Below, one piece after another: positions 46,671 to 59,057 of a stretch of DNA of 64,000 bases (position 1 is the stretch's first letter; each line of letters opens with the position of its first letter). A program made the translations under genes and the position numbers. The notes under the pieces were generated by a model. That model made no database searches. It worked only from the letters and a program-made list of their open reading frames with translations, and was not told where the DNA came from. Source of the stretch: Theropithecus gelada (taxonomy: Eukaryota > Chordata > Mammalia > Primates > Cercopithecidae); NCBI RefSeq assembly GCF_003255815.1, contig NC_037680.1, positions 25,762,304 through 25,826,303 on the forward strand. Reading direction: 5' to 3'.

Positions 46671-47686
46671 ATGGGGAGAAACCAGAGAGGAAAATCTGAA
46701 AATTCTAAAAACCAGAGCACCTCTTCTCCTCCGAAGGATCACAGCTCCTTGGCAACAACAGAACAAAGCTGAATAGAGAATGACTTTGACGAGTTCACAG
46801 AGGTAGGCTTCAGAAGGTTGGTAATAACAAACTTCTCTGAGCTAAAGGAGCATGTTCTAACCCATAGCAAGGAAGCTAAAAACCTTGAAAAAAGTTCAGA
46901 CAAATGGCTAACTAGAATAAACAGTGTAGAGAAGACCTTAAATGACCTGATGGAGCTGAAAACCATGGCAATAGAACTTTGTGATTCAGGCACAAGCTTC
47001 AATAGCCAATTCGATCAAGTGGAAGAAAGGATATCAGTGAGTGAAGGTCAGATTAATGAAATAAAGCAAGAAGACAAGTTTAGAGTAAAAAGAAATGAAC
47101 AAAGTCTAGAAGAAATATGGACTATGTGAAAAGACCAAATCTATGTTGGATTACTGTACCTGAAAGTGATAAGGAGAATGGAACCAAGTTGGAAAACACT
47201 CTTCAGAATATTATCCAGGAGAACTTCCCCAACCTAGCAAGACAGGCCAACGTACAAATCCAGGAAATACACAGAATATCACGAAGATACTCCTCGAGAA
47301 GAGCAATCCAAAGACACATAATTGTCAGATATACCAAGTTTGAAATGAAGGAAAAATTGTTAAGGGCAGCCAGAGAGAAAGGTAGGATCACCCACAAAGG
47401 GAAGTCCATCAGACTAACAGTAGATCTCTCAGCATAAACCTTACAATCCAGAAGAGAGTGGGGGCCCATATTCAACATTCTTAAAGAAAAGAATTTTCAA
47501 CCCTGAATGTCATATCCAGCCAAACTAAGCTTCATAAGTGAAGGAGAAATAAAATCCTTTACAGACAAGCAAATGTTGAGAGATGTTTTCATCACCAGGC
47601 CTGCCATACAAGAGCTCCTGAAGGAAGCACTAAACATGGAAAGGAACAATTGGTACCAGCCATTGCAAAAACATGCAAAATTGTAA
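46671..47686 (+). pseudogene. L1-B ORF1 (RNA-binding chaperone), broken
   Basis: Start ATGGGGAGAAACC at 46671 is the family's start; stop TAA is 47684-47686. Length is close to intact. The coiled-coil part reads well in 46818-47129 (NLEKSSDKWLTRINSVEKTL, VEERISVSEGQINEIKQE). The RRM/CTD part reads in 47117-47437 (NIIQENFPNLARQANVQIQE, RAIQRHIIVRYTKFEMKEKL). A stop occurs at TTGACTGAATAG-type changes near 46770, a base is lost before 47129, and a TAA replaces the GCAGAAACC codons at about 47435. It cannot make a full ORF1p. Confidence 0.9.
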
Positions 47687-47948
47687 TGACCATTGACACT
47701 ATTAAGAAACTGCATCAATTAATGGGCAAAATAACCAGCTAACATCATAATGACAGGATCAAATTCACACATAACAATATTAACCTTAAATGTAAATGTG
47801 CTAAATGCCCCAATTAAAAGACACAGACTGGCAAATTGGATAGTCAAGACCCATCAGTGTGCTGTATTCAGGAGACCCATCTCCTGTGCAGAGACACACA
47901 TAGGCTCAAAATAAAGGGATGGAGGAATATTTACTAAGCAAATGGAAA

Positions 47949-47990
47949 AAAAAAAAACCAAAAAAAAAAAAAACCAAAAAAAAAAACAAG
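47949..47990 (+). repeat. Expanded A-rich tract in L1-B ORF2
   Basis: Three A runs separated by CC. The matching site in L1-A (19080-19096) is a single short A tract. Confidence 0.9.
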
Positions 47991-48825
47991 AAGGGGTTGC
48001 AAACCTAGTCTCTGATAAAACAGAGTTTAAATGAACAAAGATCAAAAGAGACAAAGAAGGCCATTACCTAATGGTAAAGGGATCAACTTAACAAGAAGAG
48101 CTAACGATACTAAATATATATGCACCCAATACAGGAGTACCCAGAATCATAGAGCAAGTCCTTAGAGACCTACAGAGAGACTTAGACTCTGAAACAATAA
48201 TAATGGGAGACTTAAACACCTCACTGTCAATATTAAACAGATCAAAGAGACAGAAGGTTAACAAGGATATCCAGGACTTGAACTCAACTCTGCACCGAGC
48301 AGACCTAATAGACATCTTCAGAACCCTCCACCCCAAATAAACAGAATATACAATCTTCTCAGCAACACACCACACTTATTCTAAAATAGACCACATAATT
48401 AGATGTAAAGCACTCCTCAGCAAATGTAAAAGAACAGAAATCACATCAAACTGTCTCTCAGACCACTATGCAATCAAATTAGAACTGAGGATTAAGAAAC
48501 TCATTCAAAACTGCACAACTACATGGAAACTGAACAACCTGCTCCTGAATGACTTCAATCACAAAATGAAGGCAGAAATAAAGATGTTCTTTGAAACCAA
48601 TGAGAACAAAGACACAACATACCAGAATCTCTGGGACAGACACAATTAAAGCAGTGGGTAGAGGGAAATGTATAGCACTAAATGCTCACAAGAGAAAGCA
48701 GGAAAGATCTAAAATCGACACCTTAACATCGCAATTGAAAGAACTAGAGAAGCCAGAGCAAACAAATTTAAAAGCTAGCAGAAGACAATAAATAACTAAG
48801 AGCAGAACTGAAGGAGATAGAGACA

Positions 48826-48844
48826 AAAAAAAAAAAAAAAAAAA
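48826..48844 (+). repeat. Poly-A expansion in L1-B ORF2
   Basis: About 19 A where L1-A has ACATGAAAAAC (near 19928). Confidence 0.9.
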
Positions 48845-49348
48845 CCCTTAAAAAACAAATGAATCCAGGAGCTGGTTTTTTTGAAAACATCAACAAAATT
48901 GATAAACTGTTATCAAGACTAATAAAGAAGAAAAGAGAGAAGAATCAAAAAGAGGCAATAAAAAATGATAAAGGGGATATCACCACCGATCCCACAGAAA
49001 TACAAACTATCATCAGAGAATACTATAAACACCTCTACACAAATAAACTAGAAAATCTAGAAGAAATGGATAAATTCCTGGATACATACACCCTCCCAAG
49101 ACTAAACCAGGAAGAAGTTGAATCCCTGAACAGACCAATAACAGGCTCTGAAACTGAGGCAATAATTAATAGCCTACCAACCAAAAAAAGTCCAGGACCA
49201 GACAGATTCACAGCCGAATTCTACAAAGGGGACAAAGAGGAGCTGGTACCATTCCTTCTGAAACTATTCCGATCAACAGAAAAAGAGGAAATCCTCCCTA
49301 ACTCATTTTATGAGGCCAACATCATCCTGATACTAAAGCCTGGCAGAG

Positions 49349-49349
49349 A

Positions 49350-49392
<43 letters not shown>

Positions 49393-49396
49393 GAGA
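49349..49396 (+). repeat. Compound (AC)n(A)n(GA)n microsatellite in L1-B ORF2
   Basis: AC units, then about 20 A, then GA units. The L1-A counterpart (20433-20458) is a short ATGCAACAAAAAAGAC, so the microsatellite grew from an A-rich coding site after insertion. Confidence 0.93.
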
Positions 49397-50572
49397 AAAT
49401 TTCAGACCAATATCCCTGATGAATATCGATGTGAAAATCCTCAATAAAATACTGGCAAATTGAATCCAGCAGCACATCAAAAAGCTTATCTACCATGATC
49501 AAGTCAGCTTCATCCCTGGGATTCAAGGCTGGTTCAACATATGCAAATCAATAAACATAATCCCTCACATAAACAGAACCAATGACAAAAACCACATGAC
49601 TATCTCAATAGATGTGGAAAAGGCCTCCAACAAAATTCAACAGCCGTTCATGCTAAAAACTCTCAATAAACTAGGTATTGATGGAACTATCTCAAAATAA
49701 TAAGAACTATTTATGACAAACCCACAGCCAATATCACACTGAATGGGCAAAAACTGGAAGCATTCCCTTTGAAAACTGCACAAGACAAGGATGCCCTCTC
49801 TGACCACTCCTATTCTACATAGTTTTGGAAGTTCTGGCCAGGGCAATCAGGCAAGAGAAAGAAATAAAGTATATTCAATTAGGAAAAGAAGAAGTCAAAT
49901 TGTCCCTGTTTGCAGATGACATGATTGTATATTTGGAAAACCCCATCATCTCAACCCCAAATCTCCTTAATCTGACAAGCAACTTCAGCAAAGTCTCAGG
50001 ATACAAAATCAATGTGCAAAAATCACAAACATTCCTATACACCAATAACAGACAAACATAGAGTTAAATCATGGGCGAACTCCCATTTACAATTGCTACA
50101 AACGGAATAAAATACCTAGGAATCCAACTTACAAGGGATGTAAAGGATCTCTTCAAGGAGAACCACAAACCACTGCTCAATGAAATAAAAGAGGACACAA
50201 ACAAATGGAAGAACTTTCCATGCTCATGGATAGGAAGAATCAACATGAAAATGGTCATACTGCCCAAGGTAATTTATAGATCTGATGCCATTCCCATCAA
50301 GCTACCAATGATTTTATTCACAGAATTGGAAAAAACTACTTTAAAGTTCATATGGAACCAAAAAAGAGCCTGCATAGCCAAGATAACCCTAAGCAAAAAC
50401 AACAAAGCTGGAGGCATCATGCTACCTGACTTCAAACTATACTACAAGGCTACAGTAACCAACACAGCATGGTACTGGTACCAAAACAGATATATAGACC
50501 AATGGAACAGAACAGAGCCCTCAGAAATAATACCACACATCTACAACCATCTGATCTTTGACAAACCTCACC

Positions 50573-50594
50573 AAAAAAAAAAAAAAAAAAAAAA
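50573..50594 (+). repeat. Poly-A expansion in L1-B ORF2
   Basis: About 22 A where L1-A reads GACAAGAACAAACAATGG (21625-21642). Confidence 0.92.
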
Positions 50595-51699
50595 TGAGGG
50601 AAGGATTCCCTATTTAATAAATTGTGCTGGGAAAACTGGCTAGCCATATGTAGAAAGCTGAAACTAAATCGTTTCCTTACTCCTCATACAAAAATTAATT
50701 CAAGATGGATTAAAGATTTCAATGTTCCACCTAAAACCATAAAATCCCTAGAAGAAAAACTAGGCAATACCATTCAGGACGTAGGCATGTGCAAGGACTT
50801 CATGACTAAAACACTAAAAGCAATGGCAACAAAAGCAAAAATAGACAAATAGAATCTAATTAAACTAAAGAGCTTCTGCATGGCAAAAGAAACTATCATC
50901 AGAGTGAAAAGGCATCCTACAGAATGGGAGAAAATTTTTGCAATCTACCCATCTGACAAAGGGCTAATATCCAGAATCTATAAAGAACTTAAACAAATTT
51001 ACAAGAAAAATACAAACAACCCCATCAAAAAGTGGGCAAAGGATATAAATAGACACTTCTCAAAAGAAGACATTTATGCAGCCAATAGACACATGAAAAA
51101 ATGCTCATCATCACTGGTCATCAGAGACATGCAAATCAAAACCACAATGAGATACCATCTCATGCCATTTAGAATGGTGATCATTAAAGTCAGGAAACAA
51201 CAGATGCTGGAGAGGATGTAGAAAAATAGGAACGCTTTTACACTGTTGGTGGGGGTGTAAATTAGTTCAACCATTGTGGAAAACAGTGTGACGATTCCTC
51301 AAGGATCTAGAACTAGAAATACTATTTGACCCAGCCATCCCATTACTGGGGATATACCCAAAGGATTATAGATCATGCTACTATAAAGACACATGCACAT
51401 GTATGTTTATTGTGGCACTATTCACAATAGCAAAGTCTTGGAACCAACCCAAATGTCCATCAATGATAGACTGGATTAAGAAAACGTGGCACATATACAT
51501 CATGGAACGCTATGCAGTTATAAAAAAAGGATGAGTTCATGTCCTTTGCAGGGACATGGATGAAACTGGAAACCATCATTCTCAGCAAACTATCACAAGG
51601 ACAGAAAACCAAACACCACATGTTCTCGCTCATAGGTGGGAATTGAACAATGGGAACACTTGGATACAGGGCAGGGAACATCACACACTGGGGCCTGTC

Positions 51700-51723
51700 G
51701 GGGGGTGGGGAGCTGGGGGAGGG
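51700..51723 (+). other. G-quadruplex-type motif in L1-B 3'UTR
   Basis: Runs of G separated by T, AGCT and A fit a four-tract G-quadruplex pattern. Such a G-rich tract is a known feature of primate L1 3'UTRs. The L1-A counterpart (22737-22769) is degraded and has longer loops. Confidence 0.7.
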
Positions 51724-51871
51724 ATTTCATTAGGAGAATTAACTAATGTAAATGATGAGTTGATTGGTGCAGTCAACTAACATGGCACATGTATACCTAT
51801 GTAACAAACCTACACGTTGTACACATACACCCTAGAACTTAAAGTATAATAATAAAAAAAAATAAAAAAAA

Positions 51872-53600
51872 GTTGGAACAACAAACACCATAGATTCAAT
51901 AGTTTCAAAACTATAACATGAAAGGATAAATGTAGCTTAACATATGCAAGTTCTATATTCTAAAAACTCAAAATTTTTATGGTCTTAATTCTCCCCAAAT
52001 CCATCTGTGGCTTCAAAGTAGCCCCAATAAATATTCAGAAAGACTGTCTTTGTAATAATTGACGCACTGAATTTAAAATTTGTATAAAAAATTAAAGTAC
52101 CTACAATAGCAGAAATCACTGTGGAAAAAAAAGAGAACAAAATTGGAGGGCTAACAATCGATATTAAAACATATTAGAAAGCAAGAATAAGCAAAATGTG
52201 GGGTATTTGCATCATGATAGATGAACAAATCAATGCAACAGAAGAGAGTTCTAAAATAGAGTTGTGCACATATAGACAACTGATTTTAGACAAAGATGCA
52301 AAAGCAATTCTGTGGAGAAAGAATAGTTTTTCAGTAAATGGTATGGGAACAACTGGATATCCATATTTAAAAAAATGAACTTTGATTCATACTGCATGCT
52401 ATATGCAAAATTAACAGAAAGTAGATCATACTATTAAATGTAATATTTAAGACTGTAAAATGTATAGATGAAAATATGAAAAAAATCTTTTTGACCTTGG
52501 CTTAGGCATGGCTTTCTTAAATATGACACGAAAAGCATGATCTATAAAATAAAACTGACAAATTTGATTCTTTCTATATTAAAAACTCTGTGCTTTGAAA
52601 GGTTTTTAGGAGAAAGAAAAGACAAGCCACAGACTGGGAGAAAATATTTGCAAATTATATTTCTGATAAAGAACTTATATCCAGAAGAGATAAAGACTCC
52701 TAAAAATCACCAACAAGGAAACAATCTGCTTGTTGTTTGTTTGAGGGGAAAAGAATATGAAAGGACACTTAATCAAGGAAAATGCATACGTCAAATAAAC
52801 ACATGAAATGATGCACACCATTAACTATTAAGCAAGTTAATATTAGACACAATGTGATACCACTATACATTTACTTGAATGGCTAAAGTTAAAAATATTT
52901 ACTTATGTAAGTTACACAAGTTTTGATGAGGCTACAGAGGAACTGGAACTCTTAGCGCTACTGGTGGAAATGAAAATATACGACTACTTTGGAAGACAGT
53001 TTCTTATAAAGTTACACATGTATCTACCATATGACTCATCCATCTTACTCTTAGATGAGGGAAATGAAAACACGCATCTATATAGAGACTTGCATACTGA
53101 TAGGTATTGCAGCTTATATTTTAAAAGCAACTGTGGTAAGACCACAAATATCATCCACTGGTGTACAAATTAGAAAATTTTAATATATACATAAAATGGA
53201 ATATTACCAAGCAATAAGAAGAAATAATCCCATTGATACAGGCAAAAACATGGATGAATATCAAAATAATTATACAGAATAAAAGAAGCCAAACCAAAAC
53301 ACAAGCAAAAAATAATCATACAGTATTTTTCCATGGCTAAAAAACTTTTTAAAAAAGCACATCAATGTATACTGACAAAAAAATCAGTAGTTACCTGGAG
53401 AGAGAGTGTGGTACGACAGAGAGGGAGGGATTAAAAAAGGAAAAGACACTTTGGGGGTTGTTAAATATGTTCATTATCTTGGTTGTGGTGAAGAAATAAT
53501 GAGTTTACATATTAAGCCTTTTCAAATGATATACTTTAAATAGGAACAGTTCATTTCATGTTGATTATGCTTCAATGATAAAAATAAAGAAAACAGAAAA
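51872..53600 (+). mobile_element. Old L1M ORF2 end and 3'UTR, plus strand
   Basis: Resumes the old L1M after L1-B. From about 51955: GGTCTTAATTCTCCCCAAAT, then GACAACTGATTTTAGACAAA (52274), CACAGACTGGGAGAAAATAT (52629), and the C-terminal and 3'UTR part to GCTTCAATGATAAAAATAAA (53570-53589). The first about 80 bases are unclear. Its start overlaps in content with 44659-44850, supporting two copies. Confidence 0.75.
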
Positions 53601-55249
53601 TTTATGTTTGTATGGCTAACTCTAAACTGTGTATGCTAGGGAAATACAAAGTAGTAATCTTGTAATTCCCTTGTAGTTAGGGAAACTGAAGCAATTGTTT
53701 ATAGAGACAGAAAAAGGAAGTCTCCGCAAAGAGAAGAAAAAAGAGAGCTGGAAAGAAGGGATTTTACGGGTTCTCTGTGGTTCTAGGTTCTCATTCTTAC
53801 CCACTTCCAAGACCAGTTTGCATGCAGCCTCACACATTCCAGGACACACTACCTACTGAATACATCTTTGTTATTCATTCACATATTCACATTTAGTGTT
53901 TTTGTTTTTGTATTTTTGGCTTAAGTTAGCACAAGGAGGCTTCTGTTACTTGCAACCCAAAATATTCAACTAATATAATAACTATCCCATGACCTCGTAC
54001 CCCTAAAGCTGCAAAATCAGTCCTTTCTGTCTTGTCAGATTGACAGCAGAGGCCATAGCATAAGTAGCTTATTTGGCAAATATGGAAGCTACACAAAAAC
54101 AGCTAAATTAAAGTGTTAATAGATCAGAGTCACATAGCTTTACATTTTAATGTCATAATAGCATGTCTTAATCTTGCCGATGAAGTTGTAATAATAGTCC
54201 AAGTCCATTTTTTTAAGCCTCTCTTTTTTGGACAGTGCTTGAAATAGTATTTATTTCCAACATTATCCTCTGTAATCATATCATCTTTATATTAATCACT
54301 TGTCAATCCCCATTTTGCAATATTTCTTTAAATAAAAGGCTATACACTATCAAGTTCAAGTTGAGTCTTCTAGGTGTCTCTGCTTATCTCTTATCTAATA
54401 AATGTTGATTTAAAAAATTAATACTTGCAGAAAAAATAATATTTCCCTTATTTCCAGGTCCTTCAGAGACACTCCATCATTATTCCTCATTATTAATGAC
54501 AATATTCACATTACTAACGGGGCTGTAGTCAGAAATAAATTTTAAAATTTTGTGAAATTGCAAACTGGAAACTCTATCCAAATGTGAAATCTTATCGTTT
54601 TAAAATAGTCAAAAATTGTTTTGACATGCATTTTTATCTCCGTATTACATTACTTTCTTTATTAGAAATGGAAATTATCTTACTTATTTAAGTCTCCTAT
54701 GTCATTTAGCAGCTAGAGGCTAAAAGGTATTAGCCCAAAATATAATAGATAACTATACCAGGAGTCATATCATCTCAGTGCATACTACTGGATCCATAAA
54801 TGACTATGTTGTGTAGACTCTAGGAAAAAGATGAGGTGACATTTATTCTACATCTTATGAATGGAGGGGTGTATGGATGGAGAGACAGTAGACATACAAA
54901 TAGATGATAGGTAGACAAGTAGATATTCATAATTACTGAGCATTTGGATAGTCTATAGAAAGTATAATGGTTAAGGAAAATTTAAAAATAAAAAGTCACA
55001 CATTAAGTCCTTGGAGGCTCAGATATGTGAGCAGGATTAAGAAATACACATGTTTCAGACATGAAGTTAAAGCATTCTGTCAGTAACAAGAAGCAAGTCA
55101 GTCCACTGGAGGCATAGATAGCCTCAAACAGGGCCTGAAATGGAAAAGATATTTGGCCATATCAAAAACTTTATGAGTTTCCAAACATGGTAGAGACTGT
55201 TCCTTATCCAGAAGTTAAAAAGTACCTACTCTGAAGAGTCAAAAAATGT
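53601..55249. other. Single-copy non-coding stretch
   Basis: No gene. Sequence at 53920-53975 (GGCTTAAGTTAGCACA, TTCTGTTACTTGCAACCC) recalls the 3' end of an MLT-type LTR, too weak to call. The minus frame 53622-53849 has no domain. Confidence 0.45.
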
Positions 55250-56150
55250 AAGATTAAAATGTATTAAAATGTGATACCTCTTCTTACCTATTAGAATGGT
55301 CAAAAACTGGAATACTGACAACACCAAATGCTGACAAGAATGTGGAGCAACAGGAACTCTCATTCATTGCTGGTAGGAATGCAAAATGGTACAATCATTT
55401 TAGACAACAGTTTGGCAATTTCTTACAGAACTAAACATATTCTTACCATATGATTCACCAGTTGAGCTCCATGTATTTACCCAAAAATGTTGAAGACTTA
55501 TTTCCACACAAAAACCTTCACATGAATGTTTATTCATGTTTACTCATAATTGACAAAACTTGGAAACAACCAAGATGTCCTTTAGAAGATGAATGGATAA
55601 ATAAACTGTGGTACATCCAAACAATGGAAAATTATTCAGTACTAAAAAGAAAATGGGTTATTAAGCCACAAAAGACATGGAAGAACCTTAAATGCACATT
55701 ACTAAGTTAAAGAAGCCAATCATACATACTGTGTGAATCCAATTATATGACATTCTGAAGGAAGCAAAATTACAGAAACAATAAAAAGATCAGTGGTTTT
55801 CATGGGCTGGGAGTGGGGAAAGGGGTGAGAAGGCAGAGCACAGAGGATTTTTAGGGCCATGGAAATACTCTTGCATGATACTGTAATGATGGATATGTGT
55901 TACCATTTATTTGTCCAAACCCATAAAATGTGCAACACCAAGAGTGAACCTAATGTAAACTATGGACTTTGGGTGATCACAAGGTGTTAATGTGGGTTCC
56001 TCAACTCTGACAAATGTACCCCTCTGGTGGAGATATTGATAATGAAGGAGGCCATACATAGGTCAGGAGGATATATGGAAAATCTCTGTACTTTCCTCTC
56101 AATTTTTCTATGAGCCTAAAACAACTCTAAAAGAATAAAATATTTTTAAA
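55250..56150 (+). mobile_element. Old L1 3' end (L1MC/L1ME-type), plus strand
   Basis: ORF2 C-terminal remnants (GTTTATTCATGTTTACTCAT, AAACAACCAAGATGTCCTTT), then a well-kept 3'UTR: GTAATGATGGATATGTGTTA, CAAACCCATAAAATGTGCAA, CTAATGTAAACTATGGACTT, ending AAAAGAATAAAATATTTTT. A frame at 55450-55710 is a chance-open piece of ORF2. Confidence 0.85.
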
Positions 56151-56189
56151 AATTATTTTGCAAAATATGTTTTATTTAGGAAATATACT

Positions 56190-56360
56190 CTGCGGTCAGA
56201 TCTCTTGGGTTCTGATCCTCACTACTATGTGACTTGGACACAAAACCTTTATCTTTTTCTCAGTGTCATTTGCAAAATAATCCTATTAACTGTTCCTACT
56301 TTATAGGTTCGTTGTGATGATTCAATAAGTTAAAAATGTATGGCACTTAGACTCATGGTC
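56190..56360 (+). mobile_element. MIR SINE fragment
   Basis: TCTTGGGTTCTGATCCTCAC, ACTATGTGACTTGGACAC, TTTTTCTCAGTGTCATTTGC and GGTTCGTTGTGATGATTCAA in MIR order. Confidence 0.7.
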
Positions 56361-56784
56361 TAAATAAGCCCTGCCATGTGGTCAGTGCTCAGCAAGGGCT
56401 GGTTTTTATGATCAGTACATGAATGACCACAACTCTTCACTCTTCTTGCCATTGCAGAAGATCAGGCCCAGGCCTCAGAGGTCACATACGTTTATTTTGC
56501 ACACTGCATCATCTGGTATAGAGGAAAAAGAAAAGCCTGCATATTCTCACATAAATTCTTCTTTGCTGGTAAAATATTCTTTAGTCTTAGTTGATTTATT
56601 TCCCTATGATTTACATTTATTTTTCTGTTTCTTAGAAAGTTCTACATTTCAATTATACCTTTATTCTCTGAAGAAACTCAAACACCTTTGTTTAAAAAAG
56701 ATTAATTTACATATGATCTGCCTGAAGGGAAGTTCTAATCTCTCTAGTCATTAATGAAATCTGTCTTTATGAAGGTAATAAAAA

Positions 56785-56990
56785 TAAAATTGAGAGTTTA
56801 TTATGAATCAAACACTGTACTAAATGCTTTATTGTTTTTTAGCTTATTACATTATCATAAGAACACTATGAAATAAGTATTGTTATTTTCCCTAGTATAC
56901 AGGTGCAGAAATTGAAGCATAGAGAAGTCAGCCTTCTAGTAGGCAGCAAAGCCAGAATTTCGTTGTGCTCTGGCTTCAGAAAGAGCTTAC
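56785..56990 (-). mobile_element. MIR SINE, minus strand
   Basis: Reverse MIR: ACACTGTACTAAATGCTTTA, ATAAGAACACTATGAAATAA, ACAGGTGCAGAAATTGAAGC, then GCAAAGCCAGAATTTCG. Fairly complete. Confidence 0.75.
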
Positions 56991-58132
56991 TGGTTACCAG
57001 ACTCAGGGTCAAGCACTTTACATGGATGTTGTTGAATTTTACCAAATGCCATAAAAATCTGCTTCAAAATTTAATTGAAACCCATCTGTAGTTGAAAATT
57101 GAGAGGTCCTTTCATCCATTTTTTCTGTGCAGAATATTCATAGAACAGACATTTGCAGAACACACATTTTTTCTGTGTGTTCAGCTTTCAGGTACCAAAG
57201 CAGGTACTGTAGATACAATAATAAATAAGCCAACTACCTATTAAGGGCAGACATTGAAGTCAGATCCAGAAATAAGACATGCAGGTTATTGCACACTCTT
57301 CTCCTTTTAGCAGACAGCCAATCAGTAGCTTTTGGCCAATACTGTGGGTAGTTATTACATACATGATGTGTTTATTATACACTGAGTAAAGCCGTAGTCA
57401 AAATGTAGCCTTTGACTTCAAAGGTCATAAAATTTAATTTAAAAACATTACTACAAATCTTAAGCTACATTAAATGGAGATATACAAAAATCATTGATTT
57501 AAGACATCTGAGGGAGCAGAAATCATGAAAATGGGATGTTGATTACACTTCCCAACTAAACAATAACGGGAACAAAACCAGGAGCAGTTCCATTTTATGC
57601 GTCACTCAGTTACGTAACTAAGTAGCATTTGGTGTAAACCAAGAGATTCTTGGCTAAACAAAGAGTCCAATAACTATCAGACTGTACATCCCTTTTATCT
57701 TTCACAGGTTACAGGTCACTATGCAGTTACTGAAACAACTCCCTCCCTTCTATGCCTGTGAATTTCACATCAACTTCTCCCTATCCTCCTGCTTATAGAG
57801 TTTCCTGAAAACATTTTTCAAAAATTAAAAGATGTAACACACAACATCTTGTACTCCACTCCTCAGATCTATCTTTATTCAGGTTCCAAACTTGCTCTCT
57901 ATGGATTGGAATAGAAAATCTCATCATTTCTTCTCATTTGGCAGCTCTTCTTGCCACTCTACCAATTCTATAACCCTGAGTTTGGTAACAGCGCATGAGA
58001 AAAGCTATGTTCATATGACATAGTGGAGATTTGGTAGAACAAAAATAAAAAACATTTAAATGCATCAAAAGAGGTACAACTGAGTACAGTTTCATAGAGT
58101 TTTATGAAATTAATGCTTGATAAATCAAAATG
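56991..58132. other. Single-copy non-coding stretch
   Basis: No gene. A weak MIR3/L2-like piece lies at about 57180-57240 (CAGGTACCAAAGCAGGTACT, TACAATAATAAATAAG). Confidence 0.45.
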
Positions 58133-58300
58133 AGAATATGGGCTTTGGAATCAGATAAATCTGGGTTAAAATTACAGAGCTTCTAATTAATCCGTATAAA
58201 ATCGGACAATTTATTTAATCACCGATTGAACCTCAGGAAATGGGGATAATAATAGCTAAATGATAAGTTATTATGAAGTATAGTACAGCAAATTAATTGT
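58133..58300 (+). mobile_element. MIR SINE
   Basis: GGGCTTTGGAATCAGATAAA, TCTGGGTTAAAATTACAG, CCTCAGGAAATGGGGATAAT, AATAGCTAAATGATAAG. Confidence 0.8.
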
Positions 58301-58313
58301 TACGTAAAAACAT

Positions 58314-58627
58314 GGCCAGACATGGTGGCTCACACCTGCAGTCCCAACACTTTGGGAGGCTGAGGTGGGCAAATTGCTTGAGCTCAGGAATTTGACACCA
58401 GCCTGAGCAACATGGTGAAAACTCATCTCTACAAAAAATACAAAAATTAGCCAGGCCGGTGTTGTGCGCCTGTAGCCCCAGCTACGCTGGAGGTTGAGGT
58501 GGGAGGATCAATTGAGCCTGGGAGGTCGAGGCTACAGTGAACTGTGATTGCCCTACTGCACTCCAGCCTGGGCAACAGAGTGAGACCCTCTCCCCCACAA
58601 CCCAAAAAAAAAAAAAAAAAAAAAAAG
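58314..58627 (+). mobile_element. AluJb-type, full length
   Basis: Starts GGCCAGACATGGTGGCTCAC, has the old-type GGGCAAATTGCTTGAGCTCA and GGAGGATCAATTGAGCCTGG, and ends in C-rich sequence plus a long A tail. Divergence fits AluJ. Confidence 0.93.
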
Positions 58628-59057
58628 ACAAAAAATGAGAGTTCTAGGTTTTATATTTGGGTGGATTTCTTTGCCCGACTCATTCTACTGTGTATCCAGC
58701 AATGCCATAGTCCCAGACAGAAAGTAAAATGGTTACTGTTTTATTTTATATAGAGAGATACTGCATATTTTATTCATCAAGTATTAACTAATAAGCTATT
58801 TTTGAGGGCACTGAGTTTTAGATTGGGGCACAATACAAAGTATATGAAAATACAAGTTGAGTTGTCTAGTAAAAATCCCAATAGCTCAGGTTGACTGAAG
58901 CAATGACCTCCTTTTAGTTTCCCTAAAACTTCAAACTTATCTCAGAATTACCAGGTGCTAGCCACCTGCACCCTTAGAAAATTTCCTTTACAGCTGGAAT
59001 TCTCACAAAGAATTAGAATTCTCACTCTACTGCCTAAGTACTCTCTTTTACACATTA
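58628..59057. other. Single-copy non-coding stretch
   Basis: Nothing recognised. The segment resembling AGTCCCAG next to CACTGTATATCC recurs loosely at 58690-58725 and 59470-59505 (see findings). Confidence 0.45.

Larger units (their letters stand above)
47750..51646 (+). pseudogene. L1-B ORF2 (endonuclease-reverse transcriptase), broken
   Basis: ATG at 47750, TGA at 51644-51646. Endonuclease N14 region is kept (LNVNVLNAP), but a four-base loss near 47842 (GGATAGTCAAGACC) shifts the frame. The usual GDFN is GDLN (about 48208). Reverse transcriptase: 48859-49419 reads LDTYTLPRLNQEEVESLNRP and KKSPGPDRFTAEFYKG. FADD is intact at 49909-49920 within KLSLFADDMIVYLENP. 50071-50643 reads MGELPFTIATNGIKYLGIQL. 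Frames are also broken by A-tract expansions at 47949-47990, 48826-48844, 49349-49396 and 50573-50594. The Cys-rich C-terminus is frameshifted. Confidence 0.92.
45320..51871 (+). mobile_element. Near-full-length L1PA-type LINE ('L1-B')
   Basis: About 6.55 kb including a 0.3-kb AluY: 5'UTR (45320-46670), ORF1 (46671-47686), ORF2 (47750-51646), 3'UTR and an A-rich tail (51840-51871). Inserted into the old L1M. Possible decayed target duplication AAACTTGGACTAACA (left, about 45304-45318) versus AAAGTTGGAACAACA (right, 51869-51883). Its 5'UTR is of a younger L1PA type than L1-A. Several A-tract and microsatellite expansions in ORF2 add length. Coding frames are broken. Confidence 0.95.
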
